A stretch of DNA of 23,907 nucleotides, taken from CAZFAP01 sp964516325 (lineage in GTDB: Bacteria; Auribacterota; JABMQX01). Below the pieces are notes generated by a model, which saw only the letters and a program-made list of their open reading frames with translations, was not told the DNA's origin and made no database searches. Positions 14,755 to 23,344 of the stretch are shown one piece after another (position 1 is the first letter of the stretch; each line of letters begins with the position of its first letter). A program made the position numbers and the translations under genes. The stretch covers positions 1-23,907 of the forward strand of contig CAZFAP010000064.1 of assembly GCA_964516325.1 (NCBI GenBank), read 5' to 3'.

Positions 14755-15348
14755 ATGACGAGAGCCGTGCTCTTGCTTGCGGCAGGGCTGATGAGCGTGG
14801 CATTTGTCAGCGAGGCATGGAGCACGCCGACAACGATCATGGACCGGATCTGTTTCCGTGACACCCACATCATGTACGATCCGTTGTCCCCGCCGGACAC
14901 TCTCGACGACTGGGATGGGAACTCCGTGAGGTGGCTCGAATTCGGAGGCGACTTCGTGGTTTGGACCCATAACTTCACGCTCGACCCCGGTGCGGAGGGA
15001 GCGTTGCGGGGGAGGCTCAGGTTGTTCATCAAGGACGACGAGGACGACCAGGAAGCGACGGAGTGGGCACTCATCGCGGGAGAAGACTGGTCCGAGCCGG
15101 GGGGTGTTAAGTATTCGGGAGAAGTGAACACCGGCGAGTACAGCTTCGGAGTCACGGGCTCCTACCTGGAAGACGGAAGCTATCAGGTGGGAGTGCAGTC
15201 GTTGCAAGGTGACTTCATATTGGACCAGTCCGTCCTGGAGATCACGTACGAGCCGATTCCAGAGGCTTCGACGCTGATGATGTTGGGGTCCGGGCTTCCG
15301 GGTCTGGCTTTGTGGGCACGTTCCCGTCGGCGGAGGACGCGAGAGTAA
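14755..15348 (+). CDS. PEP-CTERM sorted exported protein
   Basis: A 197-residue exported protein. The N-terminal signal peptide (about 1-23, VLLLAAGLMSVAFVSEAWS) leads into an acidic, beta-rich domain (DWDGNSVRWLEFGGDFVVW, FTLDPGAEGALRGRLRLF, IKDDEDDQEATEWAL) that I do not recognise as a named fold. The last 30 residues are a PEP-CTERM tail: IPEASTLMMLGSGLPGLALW followed by an arginine cluster. Such tails are processed by exosortase. The motif reads PEA rather than PEP. The ATG at 14755 has AAAGGAGGG at an ideal distance. No exosortase is in the window, so it must act from elsewhere. Probable place is the cell surface or extracellular matrix. A terminator follows at 15420. Confidence 0.9.
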   Translation: MTRAVLLLAAGLMSVAFVSEAWSTPTTIMDRICFRDTHIMYDPLSPPDTLDDWDGNSVRWLEFGGDFVVWTHNFTLDPGAEGALRGRLRLFIKDDEDDQEATEWALIAGEDWSEPGGVKYSGEVNTGEYSFGVTGSYLEDGSYQVGVQSLQGDFILDQSVLEITYEPIPEASTLMMLGSGLPGLALWARSRRRRTRE

Positions 15349-15419
15349 AGTCGCCAGTCCGCTGAGAGAAGCGCAGTTCTGTCTCCAGCCCTGCCGCGAG
15401 GAAGGCAAGTAGCAAAAGA

Positions 15420-15460
15420 GCCGACAGTCCGCGAACGGTCGGACTTTCGGCCCTTTTTTT
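15420..15460 (+). terminator. intrinsic terminator after the PEP-CTERM gene
   Basis: GCCGACAGTCCG pairs with CGGACTTTCGGC (one internal C/T mismatch) around an eight-base loop, then CC and seven T. It lies 72 bases after the PEP-CTERM stop and isolates that gene from the ABC ATPase. Confidence 0.9.
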
Positions 15461-15620
15461 GTTGCGGCGCGGCCAACGCGCGCCAGACCGGGCCCCCAGC
15501 CCGTACAGGTCGAGGCCTCGGTCATCTAACGCTCGGTCAAGGCGCGGCTGAAGCGCCGGGCAGGGGGCCGTGCTCTGGGGGGGGGAAGCGGTCTTCGGGG
15601 AAACGCTGGGCGGCAAGCGC

Positions 15621-15649
15621 TTGACAGAGAGGTGGCGCACTGTTATATT
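15621..15649 (+). promoter_or_regulatory. strong sigma-70 promoter for the ABC ATPase gene
   Basis: TTGACA (15621-15626, perfect -35), 17 bases, then TATATT (15644-15649, five of six). Start of transcription would be near 15656, leaving a short leader of about 28 bases with the GGGAG ribosome site. It is the best vegetative promoter in the window and may also drive the genes downstream. Confidence 0.8.
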
Positions 15650-15683
15650 CCGGCGACTGAAACACCAAGACGGGAGAGCCACT

Positions 15684-16787
15684 ATGGCGAGTGTAAGGTT
15701 GAACCAAGTCTCCAAGATATTCCCGCCGGACATTCTCGCCGTTGACGACATCAGTCTGGAGGTTCCCGACAGGGAGTTTCTGGTTCTTGTCGGACCGTCA
15801 GGATGCGGCAAATCAACCACTCTGCGGGTGATCGCGGGGTTGGAAGAGGTAACGAAAGGGGAGATTTACATTGACGATAAACTCGTCAACGACGTTCCTC
15901 CAAAGAACCGCGACATCGCGATGGTTTTCCAGAACTATGCGCTCTACCCGCACATGACCGTCTATAACAACATGGCGTTCGGGTTAAAGTTGCGGCATTT
16001 TCCAAAGGCTGAAATTGATAGGCGGGTCAAGGAAGCCGCTGACATTCTCGGCATCCGGCATGTTCTGGACCGGAAGCCCAAGGCGCTTTCGGGCGGAGAA
16101 AGGCAGAGGGTGGCGGTGGGGCGTGCCATCGTCCGAAAACCGAAGGTCTTTCTCTTCGACGAGCCACTGAGCAACCTTGACGCAAAGCTTAGGGTTCAGA
16201 TGCGGGCGGAGCTGAGCAAGCTGCACCAGAGGCTTCAGACGACGATGATCTACGTGACGCACGACCAGGTGGAAGCGATGACGATGGGAGACCGAATCGT
16301 CGTGATGAAGGACGGGGTCGTGCAGCAGATTGACAACCCGATCAATCTCTATGACCGCCCGGCGACGATGTTCGTGGCGGGGTTCATTGGCAGTCCTCCA
16401 ATGAATTTCTTCAAGGGGACGATTCGGTCGGGGGACGGGGCGCTCTACTTCGACGAGGGAAAGTCCAAATTGCGGGTGAGTCCCGAGCACAAAGACAAAG
16501 TCGCTGCTTTCACGGAGAAGAACGTAGTTTTCGGAATCCGCCCCGAGGACATTTGGCCGAGAAGCGCTGCCACGGCACCGACGGAAGAAAGGGAAGTTAC
16601 CTCGACAATTGAGGTCGTGGAGCCGATGGGGTCGGAGGTTTATCTTTATCTGAACACGGGGATCAATTCCTACATTGCTCGCGTGAAGTCCCACCCGAAG
16701 AGCGGAATTCGCCAGAGCATAGAAATGGTCTTCAACATGGACAAGGCTCATTTCTTCGACCCGGAGACGGAGAAAGCGATTGTTTGA
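15684..16787 (+). CDS. ABC sugar-importer ATPase (MalK/UgpC/MsmK type)
   Basis: A 367-residue cytoplasmic ATPase that powers carbohydrate uptake. Seen are Walker A GPSGCGKST (37-45), Q-loop VFQNYALYPHMTV (Q83), signature LSGGERQR (135-142), Walker B VFLFDEPLSNLDAKLR (155-170) and the switch His in YVTHDQ (H193). A C-terminal OB-type regulatory domain with FGIRPEDIW follows, as in MalK. The start at 15684 (MASVRLNQVSKIF) matches the family; the 38 earlier in-frame codons span the promoter and are excluded. No permease or binding protein lies next to it, so it may serve importers encoded elsewhere, as MsmK does. The adjacent glycosidases fit a role in taking up their products. Confidence 0.95.
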   Translation: MASVRLNQVSKIFPPDILAVDDISLEVPDREFLVLVGPSGCGKSTTLRVIAGLEEVTKGEIYIDDKLVNDVPPKNRDIAMVFQNYALYPHMTVYNNMAFGLKLRHFPKAEIDRRVKEAADILGIRHVLDRKPKALSGGERQRVAVGRAIVRKPKVFLFDEPLSNLDAKLRVQMRAELSKLHQRLQTTMIYVTHDQVEAMTMGDRIVVMKDGVVQQIDNPINLYDRPATMFVAGFIGSPPMNFFKGTIRSGDGALYFDEGKSKLRVSPEHKDKVAAFTEKNVVFGIRPEDIWPRSAATAPTEEREVTSTIEVVEPMGSEVYLYLNTGINSYIARVKSHPKSGIRQSIEMVFNMDKAHFFDPETEKAIV

Positions 16788-16993
16788 GGGCCTTGCTCGC
16801 CTTGCGATTGATGGGAGAGAGGCATTGAAGATTGGCTGTCCTCTTGCGGCCATAGTCGCTCGTGTGTAACCTGTGGGGACGAATTTTCAGGACGAGTGTC
16901 TCTGCGCGAGAAGCCTGGCAGAGTGTTTGGCGGGTGTGGGCGCGCTCGGGTGGCAACATGAACTGGATGGTCATCTTCCGAGGAGATATATCT

Positions 16994-18310
16994 ATGAGAG
17001 TTGCGACTCGGCTGTGGAAAAATGGGACCTTTGTGCTGGGGCTGGTCGTCGTCGTCCTGCTCGGCATGGGAAACGCGAGAGCGATTGAACAGGCTCCCGA
17101 GTTCCCACTGAAGGTGAGCGAAAACCACCGTTACCTCGTGGATCAGAAAGGCGTTCCGTTTCTCTACCACGCGGACACAGCATGGCAGATGCTCTGGAAG
17201 CTGACGAAGGCGGACACGGAGCAATACCTCAACAATAGGAAGCAAAAAGGATTCACAGCGATTCAGGTTCAACTGCTGCCACACCGGGTCCATCAGACGA
17301 ACCGCGACGGACAGAATCCGTTCCTTTCGCCGGGCGATTTCTCGCGTCCAAATCCTGCGTACTTCGAGCACGCGGACTGGGCGGTGAGGAAAGCGGGCGA
17401 AATGGGGTTGTGTGTGATGCTGGCGCCGAACTGGCTGAGCGAGTGGGAGCAGGACTGGCGGCGGTATCTCACGAATGAAAATGCGGAGAAGTGGGGACGG
17501 TATCTCGGGAATCGTTATCAATCGTTCAAGCACGTGATGTGGATGCACGGGGGCGACGTGGACCCGAAGGATTTGATTGACGAGACGCGGCAGGTGGCGG
17601 CGGGGATTGAGGCGACGGCGCGGGACCAGCTCCAGACCTACCATGCGGGCTGCAAATCAAGCTCGATTTTCTTTCACAACGACGCCTGGCTCGATTGGAA
17701 CACCGCCTACGACTACGGCAATATCTATCCTCAAGTCTATGAGGACTACAAAAGAAGTCCGACAAAGCCCGTGTACTTAGGCGAAAGCCACTACGAGAAC
17801 AATAACAACGGGAAGACGGCGTATGACGTGAGGAAGCAGGCTTATTGGGCGATGCTGGCGGGATGCGCGGGGCACGCATACGGGCACGGGAGCATCTGGC
17901 AGTTCGCGAAGGATTGGGTGAGTGGGATGGATGCGCCGGGAGCGTGGCATATGGCGCATCTGAAAAATGTGTTTGCGTCGCGGGAATGGCATAAGTTAAT
18001 GCCGGATATGGAGCACACGGCCGTGACGAAAGGGTATGGCGATGGAGAAACGTACGCCGCGGCAGCCAGGGCAAACGACGGCAACTCTGCTGTGGTTTAC
18101 CTGCCTACGGCACGTCCAATCACTCTGGACATGACGAAGTTCAGAGGAAAGCTTGTGGCAAAATGGTTCGACCCGACGAGCGGCGGCTATGCGGAGGTCT
18201 CCGGTTCTCCGTTTGACAACTCAGGCAGCCGGGATTTTACGCCGCCGGGGAAGAACCATGCTGGCGATGCGGATTGGGTGCTTGTGTTGGAGACGCAAGC
18301 TCAACGCTGA
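16994..18310 (+). CDS. exported DUF4038 glycoside hydrolase (GH140-like), copy 1
   Basis: A 438-residue exported enzyme. The start at 16994 has AGGAG eight bases upstream and gives a signal peptide (about 1-30, TFVLGLVVVVLLGMGNARA). The DUF4038 barrel follows: FPLKVSENHRYLVDQKGVPF, LYHADTAWQMLWKL, NRKQKGFTAIQVQ, MWMHGGDVDPKD and PVYLGESHYE. D188 (GGD) and E264 (LGE) sit where the paired acidic catalytic residues of GH140-type enzymes are expected. A C-terminal collagen-binding-like beta domain (about 345-435, VVYLPTARPITLDM, KWFDPTSGGYAEV, DWVLVLE) is typical of this family. GH140 founders cleave apiosyl bonds in pectin; whether this one does is not known. The next gene starts 46 bases downstream. 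Confidence 0.88.
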   Translation: MRVATRLWKNGTFVLGLVVVVLLGMGNARAIEQAPEFPLKVSENHRYLVDQKGVPFLYHADTAWQMLWKLTKADTEQYLNNRKQKGFTAIQVQLLPHRVHQTNRDGQNPFLSPGDFSRPNPAYFEHADWAVRKAGEMGLCVMLAPNWLSEWEQDWRRYLTNENAEKWGRYLGNRYQSFKHVMWMHGGDVDPKDLIDETRQVAAGIEATARDQLQTYHAGCKSSSIFFHNDAWLDWNTAYDYGNIYPQVYEDYKRSPTKPVYLGESHYENNNNGKTAYDVRKQAYWAMLAGCAGHAYGHGSIWQFAKDWVSGMDAPGAWHMAHLKNVFASREWHKLMPDMEHTAVTKGYGDGETYAAAARANDGNSAVVYLPTARPITLDMTKFRGKLVAKWFDPTSGGYAEVSGSPFDNSGSRDFTPPGKNHAGDADWVLVLETQAQR

Positions 18311-18356
18311 AGTGAATTATCGCGTGTTTCAGGAGCAGAGTCGCGGAAAGGACGTC

Positions 18357-20564
18357 ATGACAAAGTTGAGAAGAAGGGAATTTCTCAAAGCTACCGTCGC
18401 GGGGGCAGCCGCGACTGTGCTCGGCGGAGGAATCGCGCTGCATGCCAATTCGAGTGAAGGCAAGGCCGAAACCCGCTCTCTCGATGCCGCGGAAATCAAG
18501 GTCAACCCGGAGGAGAATCTGATCCAGGCGCCTCGAGAGCCGGAGCAGTGGCCCGCGTTTCAGGATTTCCTGGGTCGGTGGCGAAAGGAAGCCAGGGCGC
18601 GGCTCAAGTACGATGATTCTCTCTACTGTCGCAGAGATTTTCAGTGGGCGCCGTCCTGTTTCTCCTGCTGCTTCGTGATGATGTGTGATGAGACGTTCTA
18701 CAATCCGAAGGAAGGGCGCTACACGGTCGAATCGTTTTTGGAGCACGGAGTCAAAGAGTTTGGCGGATATGACGCGGTCGTTCTCTGGCATGCGTACCCG
18801 AGGATAGGAATTGATGACCGAAATCAGTTCGATTTCTATCGCGATATGCCGGGAGGGCTCGATGGCTTGCGGGAGGTGAGCCGAACGCTGCACGGGCGGG
18901 GGGTCAAAGTTTTTGTTGACTACAACCCGTGGGATACGGGTACCCGCCGGGAGGGCGTGTCGGACATTGACGCTCTGGTCTCTCTCGTGAAGGCGATTGA
19001 GGCGGACGGGATTTTCCTCGACACGATGAGCAAGGGGGCGGCGGAGTTTCGGGCGAAGCTGGATGCGGTGCGTCCGGGCGTCGTGCTGGAGGGAGAAGGG
19101 GCTCTTCCGCTTGAGAACATTCACGATCATCACCTGTCGTGGGCGCAATTATTCAGGGACAGCTATGCTCCGGGCGTTTTGAGGAACAAGTGGGTCGAGC
19201 GGCGGCACATGCAGCACCAAATTGACCGCTGGGCGCGGGATCACACCGCCGAATTGCACACCGCCTGGATGAACGGAAGCGGGATGATGGTTTGGGAGAA
19301 CGTTTTCGGGACATGGGTTGGATGGAGCGCACGCGACCGCTCCATTCTCAGAGCGATGTTGCCAATTCAGCGACGCTATGTCAGGTTGTTCTCCGGGGAG
19401 GGATGGACTCCTCTCGTGCGAACAGAAATGCCGGATGTGTACGCGAGCCTCTGGGAGGGAGATGGACTTCGCTTGTGGACGTTGGTGAACCGTTCTGAGC
19501 GGACTGTCGAAGGAACACTACTGAAGGTCGCTCACATGGACGGGGCGAAGTACTTCGACCCCATCGCGGGGCGTGAGGTGAAGACTTCTGTTCACAATGG
19601 CGCCGTCCCGCTGACAGGCGCGATTCGCCCGCGCGGAATAGGGGCATTCGTTTCTGGGGCGACCGCCGCGCTCGGGGTGAACTTCCCGCGCTTCGTGATC
19701 GGACAGGCAGAGCTCGATGCCCGAGCAGATTCCAGCGCCGATTTTCCCACACGGAAGGCGCTGCTGAGAGCGGTGGCGACGACGAGAAGATACAGAGGGA
19801 GTGATACACCAAAGGGAATGGTTGGGATTCCGCCCGCGGACTTCGACATGAAGGTGGAATTCAGAATTCGGGAATGCGGGTTCTATGAATCGGAGAGCGA
19901 GCGTTTCGCAGGTTCGGGGTTTCACCCTCTGCACCAGCCGCTGATTCTTGAGCGAAGGGTCCATCTCGGACGCTACGCAATAGACCTGACACCGGTTACG
20001 AATTCGCGGTTCGCCGAGTTTCTGAAGGCGACGGGGTATCGGCCGAAGCATCCCGAGAACTTCCTCAAGCACTGGGAAACCGGATCGCCTCCGCGCGGCA
20101 AGGAAGATCGCCCGGTGGTATATGTCGGTCTCGACGATGCGAGAGCCTATGCGAAGTGGGCGGGGAAGCGTCTGCCGACGGAAGAGGAGTGGCAGTATGC
20201 TGCACAGGGAAGCGATGGGCGGCGGTATCCGTGGGGGAATGAGATGAAAGCAGGCGTCTGCAACGCGGGCGAAAGCGGAGGAACGACAAGCGTAACAGCT
20301 TTCCCCGACGGGCGGTCGCCATTCGGCTGCTATGATATGTGCGGGAACGTCTGGGAATGGACGGAGAGCGAAAGGAACGACGGGCGCACTCGGTTCTGCA
20401 TCATCCGCGGCGGCTCCTATTACCGAGCAAAAGGGTCGGACTGGTATATGGACGGAGGACCTCAGCCCTGCAATTTCGCCGTGAAGTTTCTTTTGATGTG
20501 GCCCGGACTTGACCGCTGTGCGACGATTGGTTTCCGCTGCGCGGCGGACGTTGCGGAATCATGA
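18357..20564 (+). CDS. Tat-exported chimera: glycosidase-like barrel plus FGE-sulfatase-like domain
   Basis: A 735-residue protein with a Tat signal (RRREFLKATVAGAAATVLGGG, residues 5-25). Residues about 65-345 look like a (beta/alpha)8 glycosidase: YDAVVLWHAYPRIG, GVKVFVDYNPWDTG, DGIFLDTMSKG (D222 possible nucleophile) and VVLEGEGALP (E245/E247). A beta domain follows to about 435 (LWTLVNRSERTVEGTL, RGIGAFVSG). Residues about 485-732 are a formylglycine-generating-enzyme-like (SUMF1/EgtB) domain: YAIDLTPVTNSRFAEFL, RLPTEEEWQYAAQG, YPWGNE, YDMCGNVWEWTES, IIRGGSYY and IGFRCAAD. The copper-binding Cys pair of true FGE is replaced (R690 and D695). Start at 18357 chosen for the Tat motif and AAAGGA; the frame is open 68 codons further up, overlapping the previous gene. 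Confidence 0.82.
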   Translation: MTKLRRREFLKATVAGAAATVLGGGIALHANSSEGKAETRSLDAAEIKVNPEENLIQAPREPEQWPAFQDFLGRWRKEARARLKYDDSLYCRRDFQWAPSCFSCCFVMMCDETFYNPKEGRYTVESFLEHGVKEFGGYDAVVLWHAYPRIGIDDRNQFDFYRDMPGGLDGLREVSRTLHGRGVKVFVDYNPWDTGTRREGVSDIDALVSLVKAIEADGIFLDTMSKGAAEFRAKLDAVRPGVVLEGEGALPLENIHDHHLSWAQLFRDSYAPGVLRNKWVERRHMQHQIDRWARDHTAELHTAWMNGSGMMVWENVFGTWVGWSARDRSILRAMLPIQRRYVRLFSGEGWTPLVRTEMPDVYASLWEGDGLRLWTLVNRSERTVEGTLLKVAHMDGAKYFDPIAGREVKTSVHNGAVPLTGAIRPRGIGAFVSGATAALGVNFPRFVIGQAELDARADSSADFPTRKALLRAVATTRRYRGSDTPKGMVGIPPADFDMKVEFRIRECGFYESESERFAGSGFHPLHQPLILERRVHLGRYAIDLTPVTNSRFAEFLKATGYRPKHPENFLKHWETGSPPRGKEDRPVVYVGLDDARAYAKWAGKRLPTEEEWQYAAQGSDGRRYPWGNEMKAGVCNAGESGGTTSVTAFPDGRSPFGCYDMCGNVWEWTESERNDGRTRFCIIRGGSYYRAKGSDWYMDGGPQPCNFAVKFLLMWPGLDRCATIGFRCAADVAES

Positions 20565-20691
20565 CCGAGAAGAACGCAGGCGATGGTATGCATCGAGAGC
20601 AGCGGTGCAGGACGAATTGTGATACGGCCAGGCAGTCTGTGAGGAGATAAACCTAACAGTGCGTTTAGCTCAATTTCGGAGGAACTGAAAG

Positions 20692-21660
20692 ATGATCGAA
20701 CAGAAGCCTTCTCCCAGGGCGGTATCTGTGAGCAGGTTGGTTTTGGCGGCGGCAATGATAGCGCTGAGCGCGGTGTGCCATGCGGGAGAGCTTGCCAGGC
20801 ACAAGCTCGTGGTTACGACCATCCGAACAGGCGACACGGAGATTTTCGTCGTGGACCCCGACACGGGGGATGCGCAGAACCTCACGCGAAGCCCAACCTC
20901 CGAGGACCGCTATCCCGCATGGTCTCCGGACGGATCAGAGGTTGCCTTCACGTCGAACCGCGACGGCACGTTCAACCTCTATGTCATGGACGCCGACGGG
21001 AAGAACGTGCGACAACTCACGCATGAGAGGCCTCCGGCGGTCTGTTACTTCCCGAGTTGGTCCGGCGATGGAAAGCAAATCGTTTTTGGTCTCGACAGAG
21101 CCGGGAAAGGGTTCATTTGCAGCGTGGCGCCGGATGGTTCCAACTTCAAGACCATCGCCGAAGAGCGCGACCCGAACATCTCGCCCGACGGGAGGACAAT
21201 CGCTTTCGCCCGGCGCCTTGAGAACGGGTTTTGCGTTTTTGCGATGGATGCGGACGGCAAGAACGTTCGCCAACTTACGACGCACGAAAGTGAAATCGGT
21301 GGGGTTGTGCCCACGTGGTCGCCGGACAGCAAGAAGATTCTGTACGCCGACCAGGTGGGGGAGGCTCTGGAGATTTTCGTGTGCGACCACGCCGGGAAGA
21401 ACGTCAAGCAGCTCACTTCGCTTGGGAAAATCAGCACCTCGCCCGCATGGTCGCCCGACGGGAAATGGATTTCGTTCCGCCTTACGGACAGTGCGTACTG
21501 GCGAGGCAAGGCGGAGCAAGAGAAAGCATACCGAGAGGCACAGGGCGAAAAACGGCCGGTCTGGGTGATGGGGGCGGACGGGGCCAATCCGCACGCGATC
21601 GGAGTGCTGCGATACCAGTGCGCGATTGATGGCAGCCGGGCGGCGTGGAAGCCAAGATAG
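20692..21660 (+). CDS. exported TolB-like (PD40) beta-propeller protein
   Basis: A 322-residue periplasmic or secreted protein. The signal peptide runs to about residue 31 (VLAAAMIALSAVCHA). At least five PD40/TolB-type blades are visible: YPAWSPDGSEVAFTSNRDG, YFPSWSGDGKQIVFGLD, DPNISPDGRTIAFARR, VPTWSPDSKKILYAD and SPAWSPDGKWISFRL. They alternate with the motif LYVMDADGKNVRQLT (twice nearly identical). Such domains bind proteins or sugars; no catalytic residue is evident. GGAGG lies nine bases before the ATG. The gene sits between two glycosidase genes in the same direction (127 bases after the chimera, 235 before the next), so it may help substrate binding. It is not TolB itself, since no TolB N-terminal domain or Tol-Pal neighbours are present. 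Confidence 0.85.
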   Translation: MIEQKPSPRAVSVSRLVLAAAMIALSAVCHAGELARHKLVVTTIRTGDTEIFVVDPDTGDAQNLTRSPTSEDRYPAWSPDGSEVAFTSNRDGTFNLYVMDADGKNVRQLTHERPPAVCYFPSWSGDGKQIVFGLDRAGKGFICSVAPDGSNFKTIAEERDPNISPDGRTIAFARRLENGFCVFAMDADGKNVRQLTTHESEIGGVVPTWSPDSKKILYADQVGEALEIFVCDHAGKNVKQLTSLGKISTSPAWSPDGKWISFRLTDSAYWRGKAEQEKAYREAQGEKRPVWVMGADGANPHAIGVLRYQCAIDGSRAAWKPR

Positions 21661-21895
21661 CAAGCACGTATGGGGGAGTTCCAGGAGCCAAGCGGGTGCA
21701 GAATCGTTCGCATGCGCCGGGTTGCCGTGTGAGCGCTGCCAAACGGAGTCGCGTTGAAGTCTAAACACCAGCAGGACGTGGGCAGCTTTTCAGGACTCGA
21801 AATTCGGCTGATTGACATCATGATGGTCCTCCTCTTCGGGCATGCGGTAGCACCGATTCGGTTGCCAAGCGTCTAGGAAGGAAAGGGAAACGATT

Positions 21896-23326
21896 ATGAG
21901 CGTCGGAACGCTCGCGCGTTCAACGATCGCATGCGCATTGTGCACGGCGTTGTCGTGGGCGACATCACAAGCGGCTAAACCTCTTCCCTTGCGTGTAAGC
22001 GACAACAAAAGATTCCTCGTTAAGGAAGATGGATCGCGGTTTTTCTATCTCGGGGACACGGCGTGGGAGCTTTTCCACCGACTGAATCGGGAGGAGGCGG
22101 GCCGGTATCTGAGGGACCGGGCGGGGAAGGGGTTCACAGTAATTCAAGCAGTTGTGCTTGCAGAATACGGCGGATTGACGGAGGCAAGTCCCTACGGCCA
22201 CAAGCCGCTTCTCAACAAGGACCCGAGGAAGCCGGACATCAAGGAAGGACCGGACAACGATTATTGGGACCATGTGGACTACGTCATCAACGAGGCGGAG
22301 TCGCTTGGGTTATACGTCGGGCTGCTGCCGACGTGGGGCGCGTACGTGACGAGCAACTGGTTCGACGGGAAGGTTGACGGAATCTTCAACCCACAGAACG
22401 CTCAAGTCTATGGGGAGTTCATCGGGAAGCGATACCGGGATAACGCCAACATCCTCTGGATTCTCGGCGGCGACCGCGCTGCTCCGACGGAGGAGTCGAA
22501 GGCCATCTGGCGAGCTATGGCGAGGGGAATCGCCATGGGGGTTTCGGGTCGCGAGGACTACAGCACAGTCCTGATGACCTATCACACCTCGGGACCGGGG
22601 CATTCGTCGGACTATTTTCACGACGACGACTGGTGCGATTTTGACGCGATCCAGTCGAGCCACGGGCACATGATCGAGAACTGGAAGATGATTGAGAAGG
22701 ATTACGCCCGCACGCCGGTCAAACCCATCATTGACCTTGAAACGACGTATCCCGACATCCATATCGGCAAGAATCAGAGAGACGCCAGCGACGATGATGC
22801 GCGGCGGTCGGCATACTGGGCAGTATTCGCTGGCGGCTTCGGGCACACATACGGGCATCACAGCGTCTGGCAAATGTACGGGCCGGGGCGCAAGCCTATC
22901 GCCAACGCAAAGACATATTGGTACGATGCCCTCGAGGCGCCGAGCGCAAAGGAGATGGGCTTCCTTCGCAGGCTGATGGAGTCGAGGCCGTTTGTGACTC
23001 GCATCTCCGACCAGAGCTTACTCGCGTCGGATCCGGGGGAAAAAGGAGAGCACGTTCGTGCGACTCGCAGCTCCGATGGAAGCTATGCCCTTGTGTATAT
23101 CGCGACGGGAAGGCCGGTCACGGTCCGCATGAACAAGATTTCCGGGGAGAAGGTCAAGGCTTCCTGGTACAATCCACGAACAGGAAACTCGGAAGCTATC
23201 GGTGAATTCCCGAACACGGCAACGCATGAATTCCGGCCACCGTCGAGCGGCTATGGGCAGGATTGGGTTCTCGTTCTCGACGACGGCGGCAAGATTTTTC
23301 CTGCCCCAGGAATCATCGAGAGATAA
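21896..23326 (+). CDS. exported DUF4038 glycoside hydrolase (GH140-like), copy 2
   Basis: A 476-residue paralogue of the enzyme at 16994. The signal peptide spans about 1-27 (IACALCTALSWATSQA). The barrel shows LPLRVSDNKRFLVKEDGSRF, YLGDTAWELFHRL, RDRAGKGFTVIQAVVLAEYGG, ILWILGGDRAAP (D193), and PIIDLETTYPDIHIGKN (E282), the acidic pair expected for GH140-type catalysis. A C-terminal collagen-binding-like domain (about 370-465: YALVYIATGRPVTVRMNKI, ASWYNPRTGNSEAIGEF, DWVLVLDDGG) closes it. It shares domain order but only moderate identity with copy 1, so duplication is old or both came from a diverse family. The ATG follows AAGGAAAGGGAAA. It lies 18 bases before the next gene, certainly one transcript. 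Confidence 0.9.
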   Translation: MSVGTLARSTIACALCTALSWATSQAAKPLPLRVSDNKRFLVKEDGSRFFYLGDTAWELFHRLNREEAGRYLRDRAGKGFTVIQAVVLAEYGGLTEASPYGHKPLLNKDPRKPDIKEGPDNDYWDHVDYVINEAESLGLYVGLLPTWGAYVTSNWFDGKVDGIFNPQNAQVYGEFIGKRYRDNANILWILGGDRAAPTEESKAIWRAMARGIAMGVSGREDYSTVLMTYHTSGPGHSSDYFHDDDWCDFDAIQSSHGHMIENWKMIEKDYARTPVKPIIDLETTYPDIHIGKNQRDASDDDARRSAYWAVFAGGFGHTYGHHSVWQMYGPGRKPIANAKTYWYDALEAPSAKEMGFLRRLMESRPFVTRISDQSLLASDPGEKGEHVRATRSSDGSYALVYIATGRPVTVRMNKISGEKVKASWYNPRTGNSEAIGEFPNTATHEFRPPSSGYGQDWVLVLDDGGKIFPAPGIIER

Positions 23327-23344
23327 CATTGTCGGAGGAAAGCT

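Larger units (their letters stand above)
15349..15683. other. intergenic region with terminator and promoter
   Basis: Between the PEP-CTERM stop and the ABC ATPase start lie an intrinsic terminator (15420-15460) and a near-consensus promoter (15621-15649). The 160 bases between them are GC-rich (GGCCAACGCGCGCCAGACC and similar, plus a GGGGGGGGG tract at 15577-15585) with no gene. Confidence 0.7.

Noticed and set aside
14552..14758. 68-codon frame overlapping the PEP-CTERM start by four bases
   Set aside because: The ATGA overlap suggested a coupled leader peptide, but composition looks random, and the candidate sigma-54 start lies inside it.
14527..15525. 332-codon minus-strand frame opposite the PEP-CTERM gene
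   Set aside because: Antisense to a gene with an ideal ribosome site, signal peptide and sorting tail; it also runs across the terminator.
18153..18356. upstream extension of the chimera gene overlapping the previous gene
   Set aside because: The 68 extra codons overlap the DUF4038 coding sequence and would bury the Tat signal; the 18357 start has the signal at its N-terminus.
21812..21817. perfect TTGACA box before the second DUF4038 gene
   Set aside because: No acceptable -10 element occurs 16-18 bases downstream, so a promoter cannot be supported.
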